Shown piece after piece: positions 8,699-17,947 of a DNA stretch of 64,000 nucleotides. Each line of letters starts with the position of its first letter. Within the stretch, counting starts at the first letter, position 1. The position numbers and the translations under genes were made by a program. The stretch is from the NCBI GenBank assembly GCA_964593925.1, contig CAZQKM010000001.1:62001-126000 (forward strand). Direction: 5' to 3'. The notes beneath the pieces were generated by a model. It was not told the origin of the DNA, ran no database searches, and saw nothing but the letters and a program-made list of their open reading frames with translations. This DNA comes from Oleidesulfovibrio sp964593925 (lineage in GTDB: Bacteria > Desulfobacterota > Desulfovibrionia > Desulfovibrionales > Desulfovibrionaceae).

Positions 8699-9616
8699 AT
8701 GTCTGTTTGGGAACGACTCCGCAACTCTGACTTTGTATACCACTTTATACGTGACAAAATCGCACTGGTCAGCTTCGTCTTGTTGGTACTACTAGTCTTG
8801 GCCGCACTAACCGCGCCACTGATTACTGCGCACAATCCGTATGACGGTGCTTCGATCAATATTATGGATGCCAGAACCCCACCCGTATGGCACGCTGAAG
8901 GCAACGGCGATTTTTTGTTGGGCACTGATGCGCAAGGCCGCGACCTGTTCTCGGCCATTTTATATGGCATGCGCGTCTCCATTCTTATCGGCATTGGTGC
9001 CGTGGCCTTGCAAGCCGTACTCGGCATTATGGTGGGGCTGACCGCGGGGTACGGCTCAAAACGATTGGACAGCCTGCTCATGCGTATTACCGATGTACAA
9101 CTATCCTTTTCGTCCTATATGGTGGCCATTTTTCTTGGAGCAGTCATCCAGACTGCCTTTGGCGTTGCCAAATTTGCCGAGATTGCCGTCCCATTCATCA
9201 TTCTTGTCATCGGCCTTTCCGAATGGCCTCAGTATGCCCGCACGGTACGGGCTTCGGTCTTGGCCGAAAAGAAAAAGGAATATGTGGAAGCAGCTCGGGT
9301 TATCGGTTTAAAATCCAGGCGCATCATGTGGCGACACATCCTGCCCAACACCTTGACTCCTGTGCTTGTTATTTCCACTGTACAGGTGGCCAATGCAATC
9401 ATGAGTGAAGCTGCCCTGTCATTTCTCGGGCTGGGCATGCCTGTTACTCAGCCCTCGCTAGGTTCACTGATAAAGTCGGGCTTTGAATACATCTTCAGCG
9501 GCAGCTGGTGGATTACGCTGTTTCCCGGTGTGGTACTGGTGTTGCTGGTGTTGACCATCAACCTTTTGGGCGATTGGTTGCGGGACTATTTAAATCCTAA
9601 AATCTATAAGGATTAG
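8699..9616 (+). CDS. Peptide-type ABC transporter permease (DppC/OppC family)
   Basis: 305 residues with an N-terminal cytoplasmic part, one early helix (FVLLVLLVLAALTAPLI), the family motif FLLGTDAQGRDLFSAILYG near residue 65, about five further helices, and the EAA loop (YVEAARVIGLKSRRI) near residue 197. It pairs with the DppB-type permease. It is packed tightly with its neighbours, with gaps of two and three bases. Confidence 0.9.
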   Translation: MSVWERLRNSDFVYHFIRDKIALVSFVLLVLLVLAALTAPLITAHNPYDGASINIMDARTPPVWHAEGNGDFLLGTDAQGRDLFSAILYGMRVSILIGIGAVALQAVLGIMVGLTAGYGSKRLDSLLMRITDVQLSFSSYMVAIFLGAVIQTAFGVAKFAEIAVPFIILVIGLSEWPQYARTVRASVLAEKKKEYVEAARVIGLKSRRIMWRHILPNTLTPVLVISTVQVANAIMSEAALSFLGLGMPVTQPSLGSLIKSGFEYIFSGSWWITLFPGVVLVLLVLTINLLGDWLRDYLNPKIYKD

Positions 9617-9619
9617 CCC

Positions 9620-10579
9620 ATGAGCACGCTGCTTGAAGTCAAAAATATGACCGTTCAATTCTCTTTGCGTGACGGTGTTCATACTGCTGTCAATGACGTT
9701 TCTTTTGCATTGAACAAAGGAGAACGGCTGGGGCTTGTGGGCGAATCAGGTGCAGGAAAATCCGTAACCGGGTTTTCCATTATCAATCTTGTCAGTAAAC
9801 CAGGCCGTATCTCCGGCGGCTCCATTCTGTTTGAAGGGCACGACCTGACGCAAGTGCCCCCCAACATATTGCAAGACATTCGTGGTAACCGTATCAGTAT
9901 GATCTTTCAAGATCCCATGATGACATTGAATCCCGTGCTGACCGTCGGTACCCAGATGGTAGAAACTATCCTTGCCCATAAAAAAATCAGTATTAAAGAA
10001 GCAGAAGCCCTCGCGTTGGAAAATCTGCGCAAAGTGCATATCCCTGCCCCGGAAAAACGCCTCAAACAATACCCGCACGAATTTTCGGGCGGTATGCGCC
10101 AGCGTATCGTCATCGCCATTGCCTTGCTTAGTTCCCCTGCACTCATCATTGCTGATGAACCAACCACAGCACTGGACGTCACCATCCAGGCAGAAATTAT
10201 GGAATTACTGCTGACATTATGCCGTTCAGAAAATATGGGACTCATACTCATCACGCATGATCTTGGCGTGGTATCTCAAGTCACAGAACGTATTGCGGTT
10301 ATGTATGCAGGCCGTATTGTAGAAACAGGCCCTACCGCAAACGTTGTGGCAGCCCCCCAACACCCCTATACCAAAGGCCTGCTGGCCGCGTTGCCCCAGG
10401 GGGGCAAAGGCAAACGCCTGAATCAAATCCCCGGCATCATGCCCGGGCTGCGGTCCATCCCTGACGGATGTGCATTCAACAACCGGTGCAGCCTTTGCAA
10501 AGACATCTGCAAGACTACGCTCCCTCCCCTGGAACTCAAGCAGGCAGGCACAAAGGTTGCTTGCCATATTCTGGAATAA
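9620..10579 (+). CDS. Peptide-type ABC transporter ATPase (DppD/OppD family)
   Basis: 319 residues. Walker A GESGAGKS, Q-loop IFQDPMMTLNP, signature FSGGMRQR, Walker B LIIADEPTTALD and switch His (ITHDLG) are all present. The C-terminal oligopeptide-transporter extension carries a four-Cys set (CAFNNRCSLCKDIC), known in this group. It drives import together with the next ATPase, with a gap of only four bases between the genes. Confidence 0.92.
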   Translation: MSTLLEVKNMTVQFSLRDGVHTAVNDVSFALNKGERLGLVGESGAGKSVTGFSIINLVSKPGRISGGSILFEGHDLTQVPPNILQDIRGNRISMIFQDPMMTLNPVLTVGTQMVETILAHKKISIKEAEALALENLRKVHIPAPEKRLKQYPHEFSGGMRQRIVIAIALLSSPALIIADEPTTALDVTIQAEIMELLLTLCRSENMGLILITHDLGVVSQVTERIAVMYAGRIVETGPTANVVAAPQHPYTKGLLAALPQGGKGKRLNQIPGIMPGLRSIPDGCAFNNRCSLCKDICKTTLPPLELKQAGTKVACHILE

Positions 10580-10583
10580 TGCC

Positions 10584-11597
10584 ATGCCCACCACCCCACT
10601 CCTTGACCTGAAAAATCTTTCCAAACGGTTTGACATCTCCGGCGGCCTGCTTGACCAGTTACGCTTTCAAAACGGTGCACTGAAACGTAAAAAAACCGTG
10701 GTACATGCCGTAAACAATGTATCACTTTCCATACAGCAGGGTGAAACCCTGGCCGTGGTGGGCGAATCCGGGTGTGGCAAATCAACCCTTGCGCGTACGG
10801 TTATCGGCCTGTATCCACCCAACAGCGGTGAAGTATATTATCGTGGTACTCGCATTGACCACTTATCCGAAAAAGCACTGCTGCCTTACCGGACCCGCAT
10901 GCAGATGGTCTTTCAAGACCCCTATGCCTCGCTTAACCCTCGTATGCGGGTGCAGCAGGTACTGGAAGAGCCGGTACGCTTTCATAACCCGACCAGGTCC
11001 ATCACTGCCGTCCGTCAGCAGGTGGCCCGAATCATGGAGCAGGTGGGCATCTCTCCCTCATGGGGCAACCGCTACCCGCATGAATTTTCCGGAGGCCAGC
11101 GTCAGCGCATTTCCATTGCACGTGCCCTAGTGGTGGATCCTGAATTCATTGTGGCAGACGAACCCATTTCCGCACTGGATGTGTCCATCCAGGCACAAGT
11201 ACTCAATCTTATGATGGACCTCCAAGAACAGCACGGGCTTACGTACTTGTTCATTAGCCACGATCTTTCTGTTGTGGAGCACATCTCTAGTCGGGTAGCT
11301 GTCATGTACCTTGGCAGCCTCTGCGAACTGGCCCCCACTGAGTCACTTTTCAACAGCCCTCGCCATCCCTATACACAGGCACTGCTTTCCGCCATTCCAC
11401 GTATCGGACAAACAAAATTCAAACACATCCGGCTACACGGCGATGTGCCCACGCCCATTAACCTGCCCGACGGCTGTCCCTTTAACGGCCGTTGCCCTTT
11501 TGCCCAAGAGCGTTGCCGCCAAGAACTTCCGCAGCCCCTGCAACAGCCGGATGGTGCTTTGGTGGCCTGCCATGCACACCAAGAGAGCCGTATATAG
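10584..11597 (+). CDS. Peptide-type ABC transporter ATPase (DppF/OppF family)
   Basis: 337 residues from the ATG at 10584, just after the previous stop; an in-frame ATG at 10470 would overlap the upstream gene by over 100 bases and is rejected. Walker A GESGCGKST, FSGGQRQRIS signature and Walker B FIVADEPISALD are intact, and the C-terminal domain has the CPFNGRCPF-type Cys set. Last gene of the importer operon; the IS element begins 84 bases after its stop. Confidence 0.92.
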   Translation: MPTTPLLDLKNLSKRFDISGGLLDQLRFQNGALKRKKTVVHAVNNVSLSIQQGETLAVVGESGCGKSTLARTVIGLYPPNSGEVYYRGTRIDHLSEKALLPYRTRMQMVFQDPYASLNPRMRVQQVLEEPVRFHNPTRSITAVRQQVARIMEQVGISPSWGNRYPHEFSGGQRQRISIARALVVDPEFIVADEPISALDVSIQAQVLNLMMDLQEQHGLTYLFISHDLSVVEHISSRVAVMYLGSLCELAPTESLFNSPRHPYTQALLSAIPRIGQTKFKHIRLHGDVPTPINLPDGCPFNGRCPFAQERCRQELPQPLQQPDGALVACHAHQESRI

Positions 11598-11681
11598 TCC
11601 GTCCGCTCTTCATAGATGTATATCTATCCCTGTATGTCATGGCCTGCGACACACAGGATAATTAGTAACTCTTTATCTGAG

Positions 11682-11705
11682 GTAGTCTCGACTTGATCTG
11701 AGAGT
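11682..11705 (+). repeat. Left terminal inverted repeat of the IS481-like element
   Basis: Begins GTAGT and contains the core TTGATCTGA that is also found, inverted, at the right end. The block at 11729-11742 (CTCCGTTTTGATGG) continues the symmetry inside the element. Confidence 0.65.
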
Positions 11706-11791
11706 AGCCCCTTGAAAAGAAAGGGGAACTCCGTTTTGATGGAAGTGCAAACGAACCGTCAAAACGGGCACCACGCCCACGGAGTTTCCCC

Positions 11792-12832
11792 ATGGAAAGT
11801 TTCAATCAAAACGTCATCAAACACAAGACCGGACTTCTCAATCTCGCCGCCGAACTCGGCAATGTCTCCAGAGCCTGTCGCATTATGGGCTTTTCCAGAG
11901 ACACTTTCTATCGGTATCAAACAGCGCGAGACGCCGGAGGCGTTGAAGCGCTGTTTGAGGTCAGCTGCAAAAAGCCCAATCTGAAAAACCGCGTGGTGGA
12001 AGCCACGGAATTGGCAGTATTGGATTTTGCGATAGCCTTCCCCGCTCATGGGCAAGTGCGGGCCAGCAATGAACTGCGCAAAACCGGTGTATTTGTGTCA
12101 CCATCAGGAGTGCGTTCCATCTGGTTGCGCCATGACCTGGCCTCAATGAAGCAACGGCTGAACGCCCTGGAAAAAAAGTCCGCTGAAGAGGGACTTGTGC
12201 TCACCGAAGCACAGGTTCAAGCTCTGGAGCGTAAAAAGCACGATGACGAGGCTTGTGGCGAGATAGAAAGCCATCATCCCGGCTACCTTGGAAGCCAGGA
12301 CACGTTTTACGTCGGCACCATCAAGGGCGTAGGCCGTATTTACCAGCAAACCTTTGTGGACACCTACTCAAAGTGGGCGGCGGCCAAGCTCTATACCACC
12401 AAAACGCCCATCACCGGAGCCGACCTGCTCAATGACCGGGTTTTGCCTTTCTTCACCTCAATGGAAATGGGCACTATCCGTATGCTGACGGACAGAGGCA
12501 CAGAATACTGCGGCAGACTGGAAACGCATGATTACCAGCTTTATCTGGGCATAAACGGTATTGAGCACACCAAGACCAAGGCACGGCATCCGCAGACAAA
12601 CGGCATCTGCGAACGCTTCCACAAAACCATCCTGCACGAGTTTTATCAGGTTGCCTTCCGGCGGAAACTGTATAACTCTCTGGAAGAGTTACAAGCCGAT
12701 CTGGACGTCTGGATAGAGCAGTACAACACCGAAAGGACACATCAAGGTAAAAAGTGCTGCGGCAGAACGCCGATGCAAACACTCCTTGACGGAAAACAAC
12801 TCTGGAAGGAAAAAGTCGGACAGCTCAACTAA
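11792..12832 (+). CDS. IS481-family transposase
   Basis: 346 residues, full length for the family. An N-terminal helix-turn-helix (NVSRACRIMGFSRDTFYRY, about residues 24-42) is followed by an integrase-core (rve) domain. Likely DDE residues are Asp in SQDTFYVG, Asp in LTDRGTEYC and Glu in GICERFHKT, and the family motif KARHPQTNG is present. The frame is intact, so the element may still be mobile. The start at 11792 follows GGAG by eight bases. Confidence 0.9.
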   Translation: MESFNQNVIKHKTGLLNLAAELGNVSRACRIMGFSRDTFYRYQTARDAGGVEALFEVSCKKPNLKNRVVEATELAVLDFAIAFPAHGQVRASNELRKTGVFVSPSGVRSIWLRHDLASMKQRLNALEKKSAEEGLVLTEAQVQALERKKHDDEACGEIESHHPGYLGSQDTFYVGTIKGVGRIYQQTFVDTYSKWAAAKLYTTKTPITGADLLNDRVLPFFTSMEMGTIRMLTDRGTEYCGRLETHDYQLYLGINGIEHTKTKARHPQTNGICERFHKTILHEFYQVAFRRKLYNSLEELQADLDVWIEQYNTERTHQGKKCCGRTPMQTLLDGKQLWKEKVGQLN

Positions 12833-12863
12833 TCGGACAACCGGAACCATCAAAACGGAGCCG

Positions 12864-12887
12864 ACTGTCAGATCAACTCAGAACTAC
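12864..12887 (-). repeat. Right terminal inverted repeat of the IS481-like element
   Basis: Reverse complement reads GTAGTTCTGAGTTGATCTGA and aligns with the left end. The inner 14-mer CCATCAAAACGGAG at 12847-12860 is the exact inverse of 11729-11742. Confidence 0.65.
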
Positions 12888-12981
12888 TGCACTTTATATA
12901 CTAGCGTGCCTGTTCTTTTTTATATAGATTTTACATCTAAAATGTTACTTTCAAGTTACAGCCTTTTTTAAGGAGTCCCCA

Positions 12982-15900
12982 ATGTCCTCGCGAGCACATC
13001 GCCATTCTACTCCATGGTATACTCTGTTCACAGCCATAATCTTTACCCTTCTCTTGCTTTCCAACGGCTGTGATACCTCTGGCGAATCCGTAGATAACAA
13101 AGCTCCTAAAACACCACAAACCGTAGACAAGACAAGCGCTTCGCAGCCAGATACCCCTGAGGCACCTGTTACAGAAGCCCCTGCCTTCAGTTACCAAAAA
13201 GCCACTGTGATTAGTACAGGACACGGTCCGGAAATATGCCTTGATTTTACACAGGCGTTGGACGGATCAGGTGATACACTCTATCAAGACTACCTCCTAT
13301 CCGATAAAAACCTTACCGTATCCCGGGTACAGGCCCAGCGTATGTGTCTTACAGGCGGCAAACCCGGCGATACCGTTTTCCTTACCTTGCGGGCCGGGTT
13401 GCCCGCACATTCTGGCGACACTCTGCCAGAAGATTTTGAGCTCAACATCTCCCTAGAAAACCAAGACCCTTCGGTCAGCTTTACACGCGGTTTCATACTC
13501 CCTCTTGATGTAGCCAAAGGACTTCCCGTAACCACGGTCAACCTTGATACATGCTGGCTCGGAGTACTACGTTTACCGCCCAGCGCAATTTCTCGAATAT
13601 ACACAGGCTTTTTCGCAAATAGGCAGTTCTCTGATACTCTGGTCGCGCAGGTAAATGACCTCCTGGGCAACCTTATCTGGCTGGGTAGCATGGATGTGGT
13701 ATCAGAACCCAACAAACCCGTAACCACACTGCTTAACCTACGCGAAATGGCCACCAAGGGAAAACCCGGCCTTTATTTTGTCATTGGGTCCACAAGCCCT
13801 ATGGAATCCACAGCAGGTATCCTTGAATCTTCCAACCTTCCCAACAAACTAGCTGGTCAGCTGGTGCTGGAAACAGACCTTTCCCTAACCTCATACCATG
13901 GCGCCAATGGTATGACTGTGACTGTACGCTCGTATGCCACGGCACAGCCTGTTACCGGCGCAACCTTGACGCTTGTCAGTCGCAATCTTGAGGAACTGGG
14001 AACAATCACCACTGATTCCCAGGGGGTGGCCAAGTTTCCCGCCGGGCTGTTGCGCGGTAGAGGCGCAAGCACCCCCACGCTACTTACCGCCACACATGGC
14101 AATGATGTTGCCATATTGGACTTGCGCGCTACACCGCTGGACCTATCTGACCGGGACATCACAGGGCGTGAACCCATCCAAGGTATGGATGCGTACCTAT
14201 ACACAGATCGGGGAGTATACCGTCCGCGTGAAGTCGTTAACCTGATGGCTATGCTGCGTGATGCAAAGGGCAACGCTGTCAGTGATGCGCCCCTGACCAT
14301 CACCATTAACCGTCCTGACGGCAAGACATACCTGCGCACCCTGGTCCACCCCAAGCAGGGCGGCGCCATACATATTCCCCTACAACTGCCAAAGACCGCC
14401 ATGCGCGGCATATGGCATGCCAGTGCCCAAGTAGACCCACACGCCCCCCCCGTGGGCAAACGATCTTTTCAGGTGGAAGATTTTGTGCCAGAACGTTTGA
14501 GTATTGCCTTGCATACCGCCCCCAACCGTATCACCCCTGACGCCGAAGCCACCATTACCCTGCAGGCAGACTTTTTATACGGCGCACCAGGCAATGAACT
14601 AGGCACAGAGGCTACGGTAAATATGGCCCCTGATCCAGCACCTTTTGGTGGGGCATACTCTGATTACACATTTACCATGGAGCAGCCGAACCTAGTATAT
14701 ACTGTACCAGATATGCCATCCACGGATGCCAATGGTGCAGCGACATTTCCCCTCGCCCTGAAAACGCTGCGAGAAACAGCCGGCGCCGAAAGGCTCTTCC
14801 AATATCCCGTGCGTGCCCAGACAGTTGTACGTGTCCGAGAACCCGGCGGCCGTGTTTCTTCACAAGCAGTGCACATCCCTGTTCTGGCACAGCAAAATTA
14901 CCTTGGCCTGCGGCCCCTATTTCACGACGGATACGCCCCTGTTGCCCAACCCACAAAATTCGACCTTATCGCCGTAGACGCCGCCGGCCAACGCATCGCC
15001 TTCACAGAAGCCAAAGTTAGCTGGAAACGCATCAAAACCTCATGGCAGTGGTCCCGTACCAATGGCTCTTGGGGCTATGAGCGTGTAGAGCGCATTGCCG
15101 ATACACAAACGCAGACAGTCTCCATTGCAGTAGATAGCCCTGCACGTGTCGAGCAGATGTTGGACTGGGGCAAATATCTACTCGAAGTCACCCACCCCCA
15201 GACCGGTACCACGATAAGCCAACCATTTTACGTGGGCTGGGGTGATCCCACAGACGACCGGCCCGACAGACTGGATGTACGCCTTGACAAGGCAACCTAC
15301 CAGGCGGGCGATACAGCTACCCTACATATTAACTCGCCCGTGGCCGGAGAAGCTTTTGTAGTCATCGCCAATGAGGAGGTACTGGCGACCCTTCCCGTCT
15401 CTGTGCCCGCAGGAGGCAAAACTGTCTCCATCCCGGTAAGCAAAGACTGGAAGCCCGGCGCATATGCGCTGGTATCTCTGTATCAACCCCTTACCTCGCG
15501 TCAGGAACACACACCGGCCCGCGCAGTAGGCTTGGCCTGGATTGGCTTAGACATGGCAAAGCAGACCTTGCAGGTCTCCCTGGATTCTCCATCTGAAGTA
15601 CGTCCACGCACAACCATAACTGTGCCGATACACGTCCGCGGAGCATCCTCCGCGCATGTTACCTTGGCCGCTGTTGACGAGGGCATCCTACAACTCACAA
15701 ACTTTGCTTCCCCCTCTCCAGCAGGGCACTTCTTTGCTAGACGACGCCTTGGGACCTCCATACAGGACTACTACGACAAGCTCATTGAGGCGACAGGTCC
15801 CATGGGCGCCATACGCCAAGGAGGGGACATCTCCGGAGCTTCCGGCTCGTTGGCTGCCGTCCCCTTGCGCATTCTTTCGCTGTTCAGCGGCGTTGTACCG

Positions 15901-17895
15901 GTGGATAGCTCTGGAAAAGCGGAAATCCCCCTTGAACTACCAGAATTTCAGGGCCGTCTGCGGCTTATGGCAGTGGCATGGGACCACAGTTCAGTAGGGG
16001 CAGCCAGTACCCCCATGACTGTACGCGATCCCCTGGTAGCAGATATCATCCTGCCACGCTTTCTTGCACCACAGGACACTGCAGAGGGAACCATGCTGTT
16101 GCAGAATATGGATGCACCACAAGGTTTGTACAAGGTCTTCCTGCATACTGAAGGCATGCTCAAGGTTACTCACCCCCCTCTGAAAGCGGAGCTTGCACCA
16201 GGCAAACGCGTTTTATTGCCCATTACTCTGCAGGCTACGGGCGCTGGAACAGGCACCATCACAGCCACCATCACCGGACCGGCATTTAAAGCCTCAATTA
16301 CACGCCAGATGGCCATACGCCCCGGATTCGGCACAGTATATGCTCAAACAAGTACACCGCTGGACCCAAAGGCTAACCTGATTTTTGATGCAGATCTGCT
16401 GCAAAAAGCTCTAGCTGCTGCCAATCTGCCTCAAAATATCGCCATAGGCGCTGTAGATGCCTCTATCCAAGTAGGAGGCATTCCCGGTGTAGATGTGCCT
16501 GCCCTGCTACGTTGGCTTGACAGGTACCCGTATGGTTGCCTAGAGCAGACCACCAGCCGTGCCATGCCTTTGCTGTATTTGAATGAAGTCGCGGCACAAA
16601 TGGGCTTCAAGCAGCAAAATGCCATGGAGCATCGTATCCGTGATGCTGTAGACCGTATCGGCGATATGCAAAACAACGACGGCAGCCTGAACATGTGGCC
16701 CGGACGTTGGCGTGCTGACCCGTGGGTCACTGTTTTTGCCATGGACTTTTTAGTACGGGCTCAATTGCAGGGACACCGCGTACCCGAAACCATGCTGGAA
16801 GGTGTAAAAACATACCTCAGCGCTCTGGTGCGTAGTAATGCCCACAACGCGCCTGCCGAAGCCGTGGCCTACGCCCACAAAGTGTTAGCGCAAGCCGGAG
16901 TGTTACTCACAGCCGATATGCGTTACTTCCATGATAGCGACCCCGCATTGAGCACTACAGGCTGGGCAAATATCGGTAGAGCACTTGACCTTGTGGGTGA
17001 TAAAGACCGTGCACAACATAGCTACGGTCAGGCCCTTGCACTGTTGGGGAGTAACCATGAATCCCCCCCTGCCCCCTATGCCTGGGGAGACCGAGACCTT
17101 GCCCTTGTGGTGGCAAACGCTGCGGAATCAGGGCGCATGGAACTTGCAAGAGAAATGATGCAACGCGGTGGCGAGTTCTCCAGTGCTAACTCATCAAGGA
17201 CCACCACCCAAGAAGCGGCCTGGAAACTGTTGGCTGTACATGGCCTGTTGAAAGGAACTGGCGAGCCTTCTGCCACTCTAGACGGCAAGCCTCTGCCCGT
17301 GCGCAATGGCATGCTCATGGTAACATTGCCACACATCACCCAAGCTGCCGAACAGAGCATCCTCCCCCGAGAGCTGGTCAACCTGGGAATGGACGCAGTG
17401 TGGGCCACTGTTTCGTTTGATATTACCTCAGCACAGCCTTTGCCAGCACAAACACACGAGCGGCTTTCACTGAAACGGGAATACCTGACGCTTGACGGTG
17501 CTCCCTTAGACCTTGCGACATTGCAACGCAATGACCGCTTCATGGTACGCCTGACCCTTCAAAGTGCAGAGCCGGTGCATAGCCACAGACAAATCCTAGT
17601 TGCCGACATGCTCCCGGCCGGAGTCGAGGCAGAGGGCTTCATTACCCATACCCCTCCTGCCGAAGAGCAGCCTCCTATCAGGCAACAGATGGATGACCGT
17701 GTGATGCTTGTCCACAGGTTTGAAACCCTGCCATGCCACTTTGTACACAAAGACCCCCAGCCGCTGGTTACAAGCTATATAGCACGTGCCGTTACGCCGG
17801 GAACGTTTACGCTCCCGCCAGCCGAGGCCGCAGACATGTATGACCCGACGTTTGCCGTACGCACCACATCCGGCATGTTAACCATCGCACCCTAA
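12982..17895 (+). CDS. Bacterial alpha-2-macroglobulin lipoprotein (YfhM type)
   Basis: 1637 residues, the usual size of the large bacterial A2M class. The family traps invading proteases in the periplasm through a reactive thioester. The thioester motif CLEQ is present at about residue 1186 within YPYGCLEQTTSR. The N-terminus is a signal peptide ending LLSNGC; the lipobox is off-consensus at -3 (Ser), but Asp follows the Cys, which in enteric bacteria retains a lipoprotein in the inner membrane. MG-type beta domains fill the first 1000 residues (for example DRGVYRPREVVNLM near 410). The next gene is PBP1C, the usual partner. Start supported by AAGGAG. Confidence 0.92.
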   Translation: MSSRAHRHSTPWYTLFTAIIFTLLLLSNGCDTSGESVDNKAPKTPQTVDKTSASQPDTPEAPVTEAPAFSYQKATVISTGHGPEICLDFTQALDGSGDTLYQDYLLSDKNLTVSRVQAQRMCLTGGKPGDTVFLTLRAGLPAHSGDTLPEDFELNISLENQDPSVSFTRGFILPLDVAKGLPVTTVNLDTCWLGVLRLPPSAISRIYTGFFANRQFSDTLVAQVNDLLGNLIWLGSMDVVSEPNKPVTTLLNLREMATKGKPGLYFVIGSTSPMESTAGILESSNLPNKLAGQLVLETDLSLTSYHGANGMTVTVRSYATAQPVTGATLTLVSRNLEELGTITTDSQGVAKFPAGLLRGRGASTPTLLTATHGNDVAILDLRATPLDLSDRDITGREPIQGMDAYLYTDRGVYRPREVVNLMAMLRDAKGNAVSDAPLTITINRPDGKTYLRTLVHPKQGGAIHIPLQLPKTAMRGIWHASAQVDPHAPPVGKRSFQVEDFVPERLSIALHTAPNRITPDAEATITLQADFLYGAPGNELGTEATVNMAPDPAPFGGAYSDYTFTMEQPNLVYTVPDMPSTDANGAATFPLALKTLRETAGAERLFQYPVRAQTVVRVREPGGRVSSQAVHIPVLAQQNYLGLRPLFHDGYAPVAQPTKFDLIAVDAAGQRIAFTEAKVSWKRIKTSWQWSRTNGSWGYERVERIADTQTQTVSIAVDSPARVEQMLDWGKYLLEVTHPQTGTTISQPFYVGWGDPTDDRPDRLDVRLDKATYQAGDTATLHINSPVAGEAFVVIANEEVLATLPVSVPAGGKTVSIPVSKDWKPGAYALVSLYQPLTSRQEHTPARAVGLAWIGLDMAKQTLQVSLDSPSEVRPRTTITVPIHVRGASSAHVTLAAVDEGILQLTNFASPSPAGHFFARRRLGTSIQDYYDKLIEATGPMGAIRQGGDISGASGSLAAVPLRILSLFSGVVPVDSSGKAEIPLELPEFQGRLRLMAVAWDHSSVGAASTPMTVRDPLVADIILPRFLAPQDTAEGTMLLQNMDAPQGLYKVFLHTEGMLKVTHPPLKAELAPGKRVLLPITLQATGAGTGTITATITGPAFKASITRQMAIRPGFGTVYAQTSTPLDPKANLIFDADLLQKALAAANLPQNIAIGAVDASIQVGGIPGVDVPALLRWLDRYPYGCLEQTTSRAMPLLYLNEVAAQMGFKQQNAMEHRIRDAVDRIGDMQNNDGSLNMWPGRWRADPWVTVFAMDFLVRAQLQGHRVPETMLEGVKTYLSALVRSNAHNAPAEAVAYAHKVLAQAGVLLTADMRYFHDSDPALSTTGWANIGRALDLVGDKDRAQHSYGQALALLGSNHESPPAPYAWGDRDLALVVANAAESGRMELAREMMQRGGEFSSANSSRTTTQEAAWKLLAVHGLLKGTGEPSATLDGKPLPVRNGMLMVTLPHITQAAEQSILPRELVNLGMDAVWATVSFDITSAQPLPAQTHERLSLKREYLTLDGAPLDLATLQRNDRFMVRLTLQSAEPVHSHRQILVADMLPAGVEAEGFITHTPPAEEQPPIRQQMDDRVMLVHRFETLPCHFVHKDPQPLVTSYIARAVTPGTFTLPPAEAADMYDPTFAVRTTSGMLTIAP

Positions 17896-17908
17896 ACTCC
17901 CCAACCCC

Positions 17909-17947
17909 ACAGCCTGTCCCGCAGCATGAGCCCGCGGGACAGGCTGT
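17909..17947 (+). terminator. Perfect 14-bp hairpin between the A2M and PBP1C genes
   Basis: ACAGCCTGTCCCGC (17909-17922) pairs with GCGGGACAGGCTGT (17934-17947) around an 11-base loop. No T-run follows. It lies 14 bases after the A2M stop and its loop contains the first possible ATG (17926) of the PBP1C gene. It may reduce read-through or protect the A2M messenger. Confidence 0.5.

Larger units (their letters stand above)
11682..12887 (+). mobile_element. IS481-family insertion sequence
   Basis: About 1.2 kb with one transposase gene and imperfect terminal inverted repeats at both ends. The left end GTAGTCTCGACTTGATCTGA (11682 on) matches the reverse complement of the right end, with roughly four to five mismatches in 24. 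A second, perfectly inverted 14-mer lies just inside (11729-11742 and 12847-12860). I cannot define a target-site duplication; short CTTTAT matches lie near both sides but are not flush. It sits between two operons and breaks no visible gene. Confidence 0.8.
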
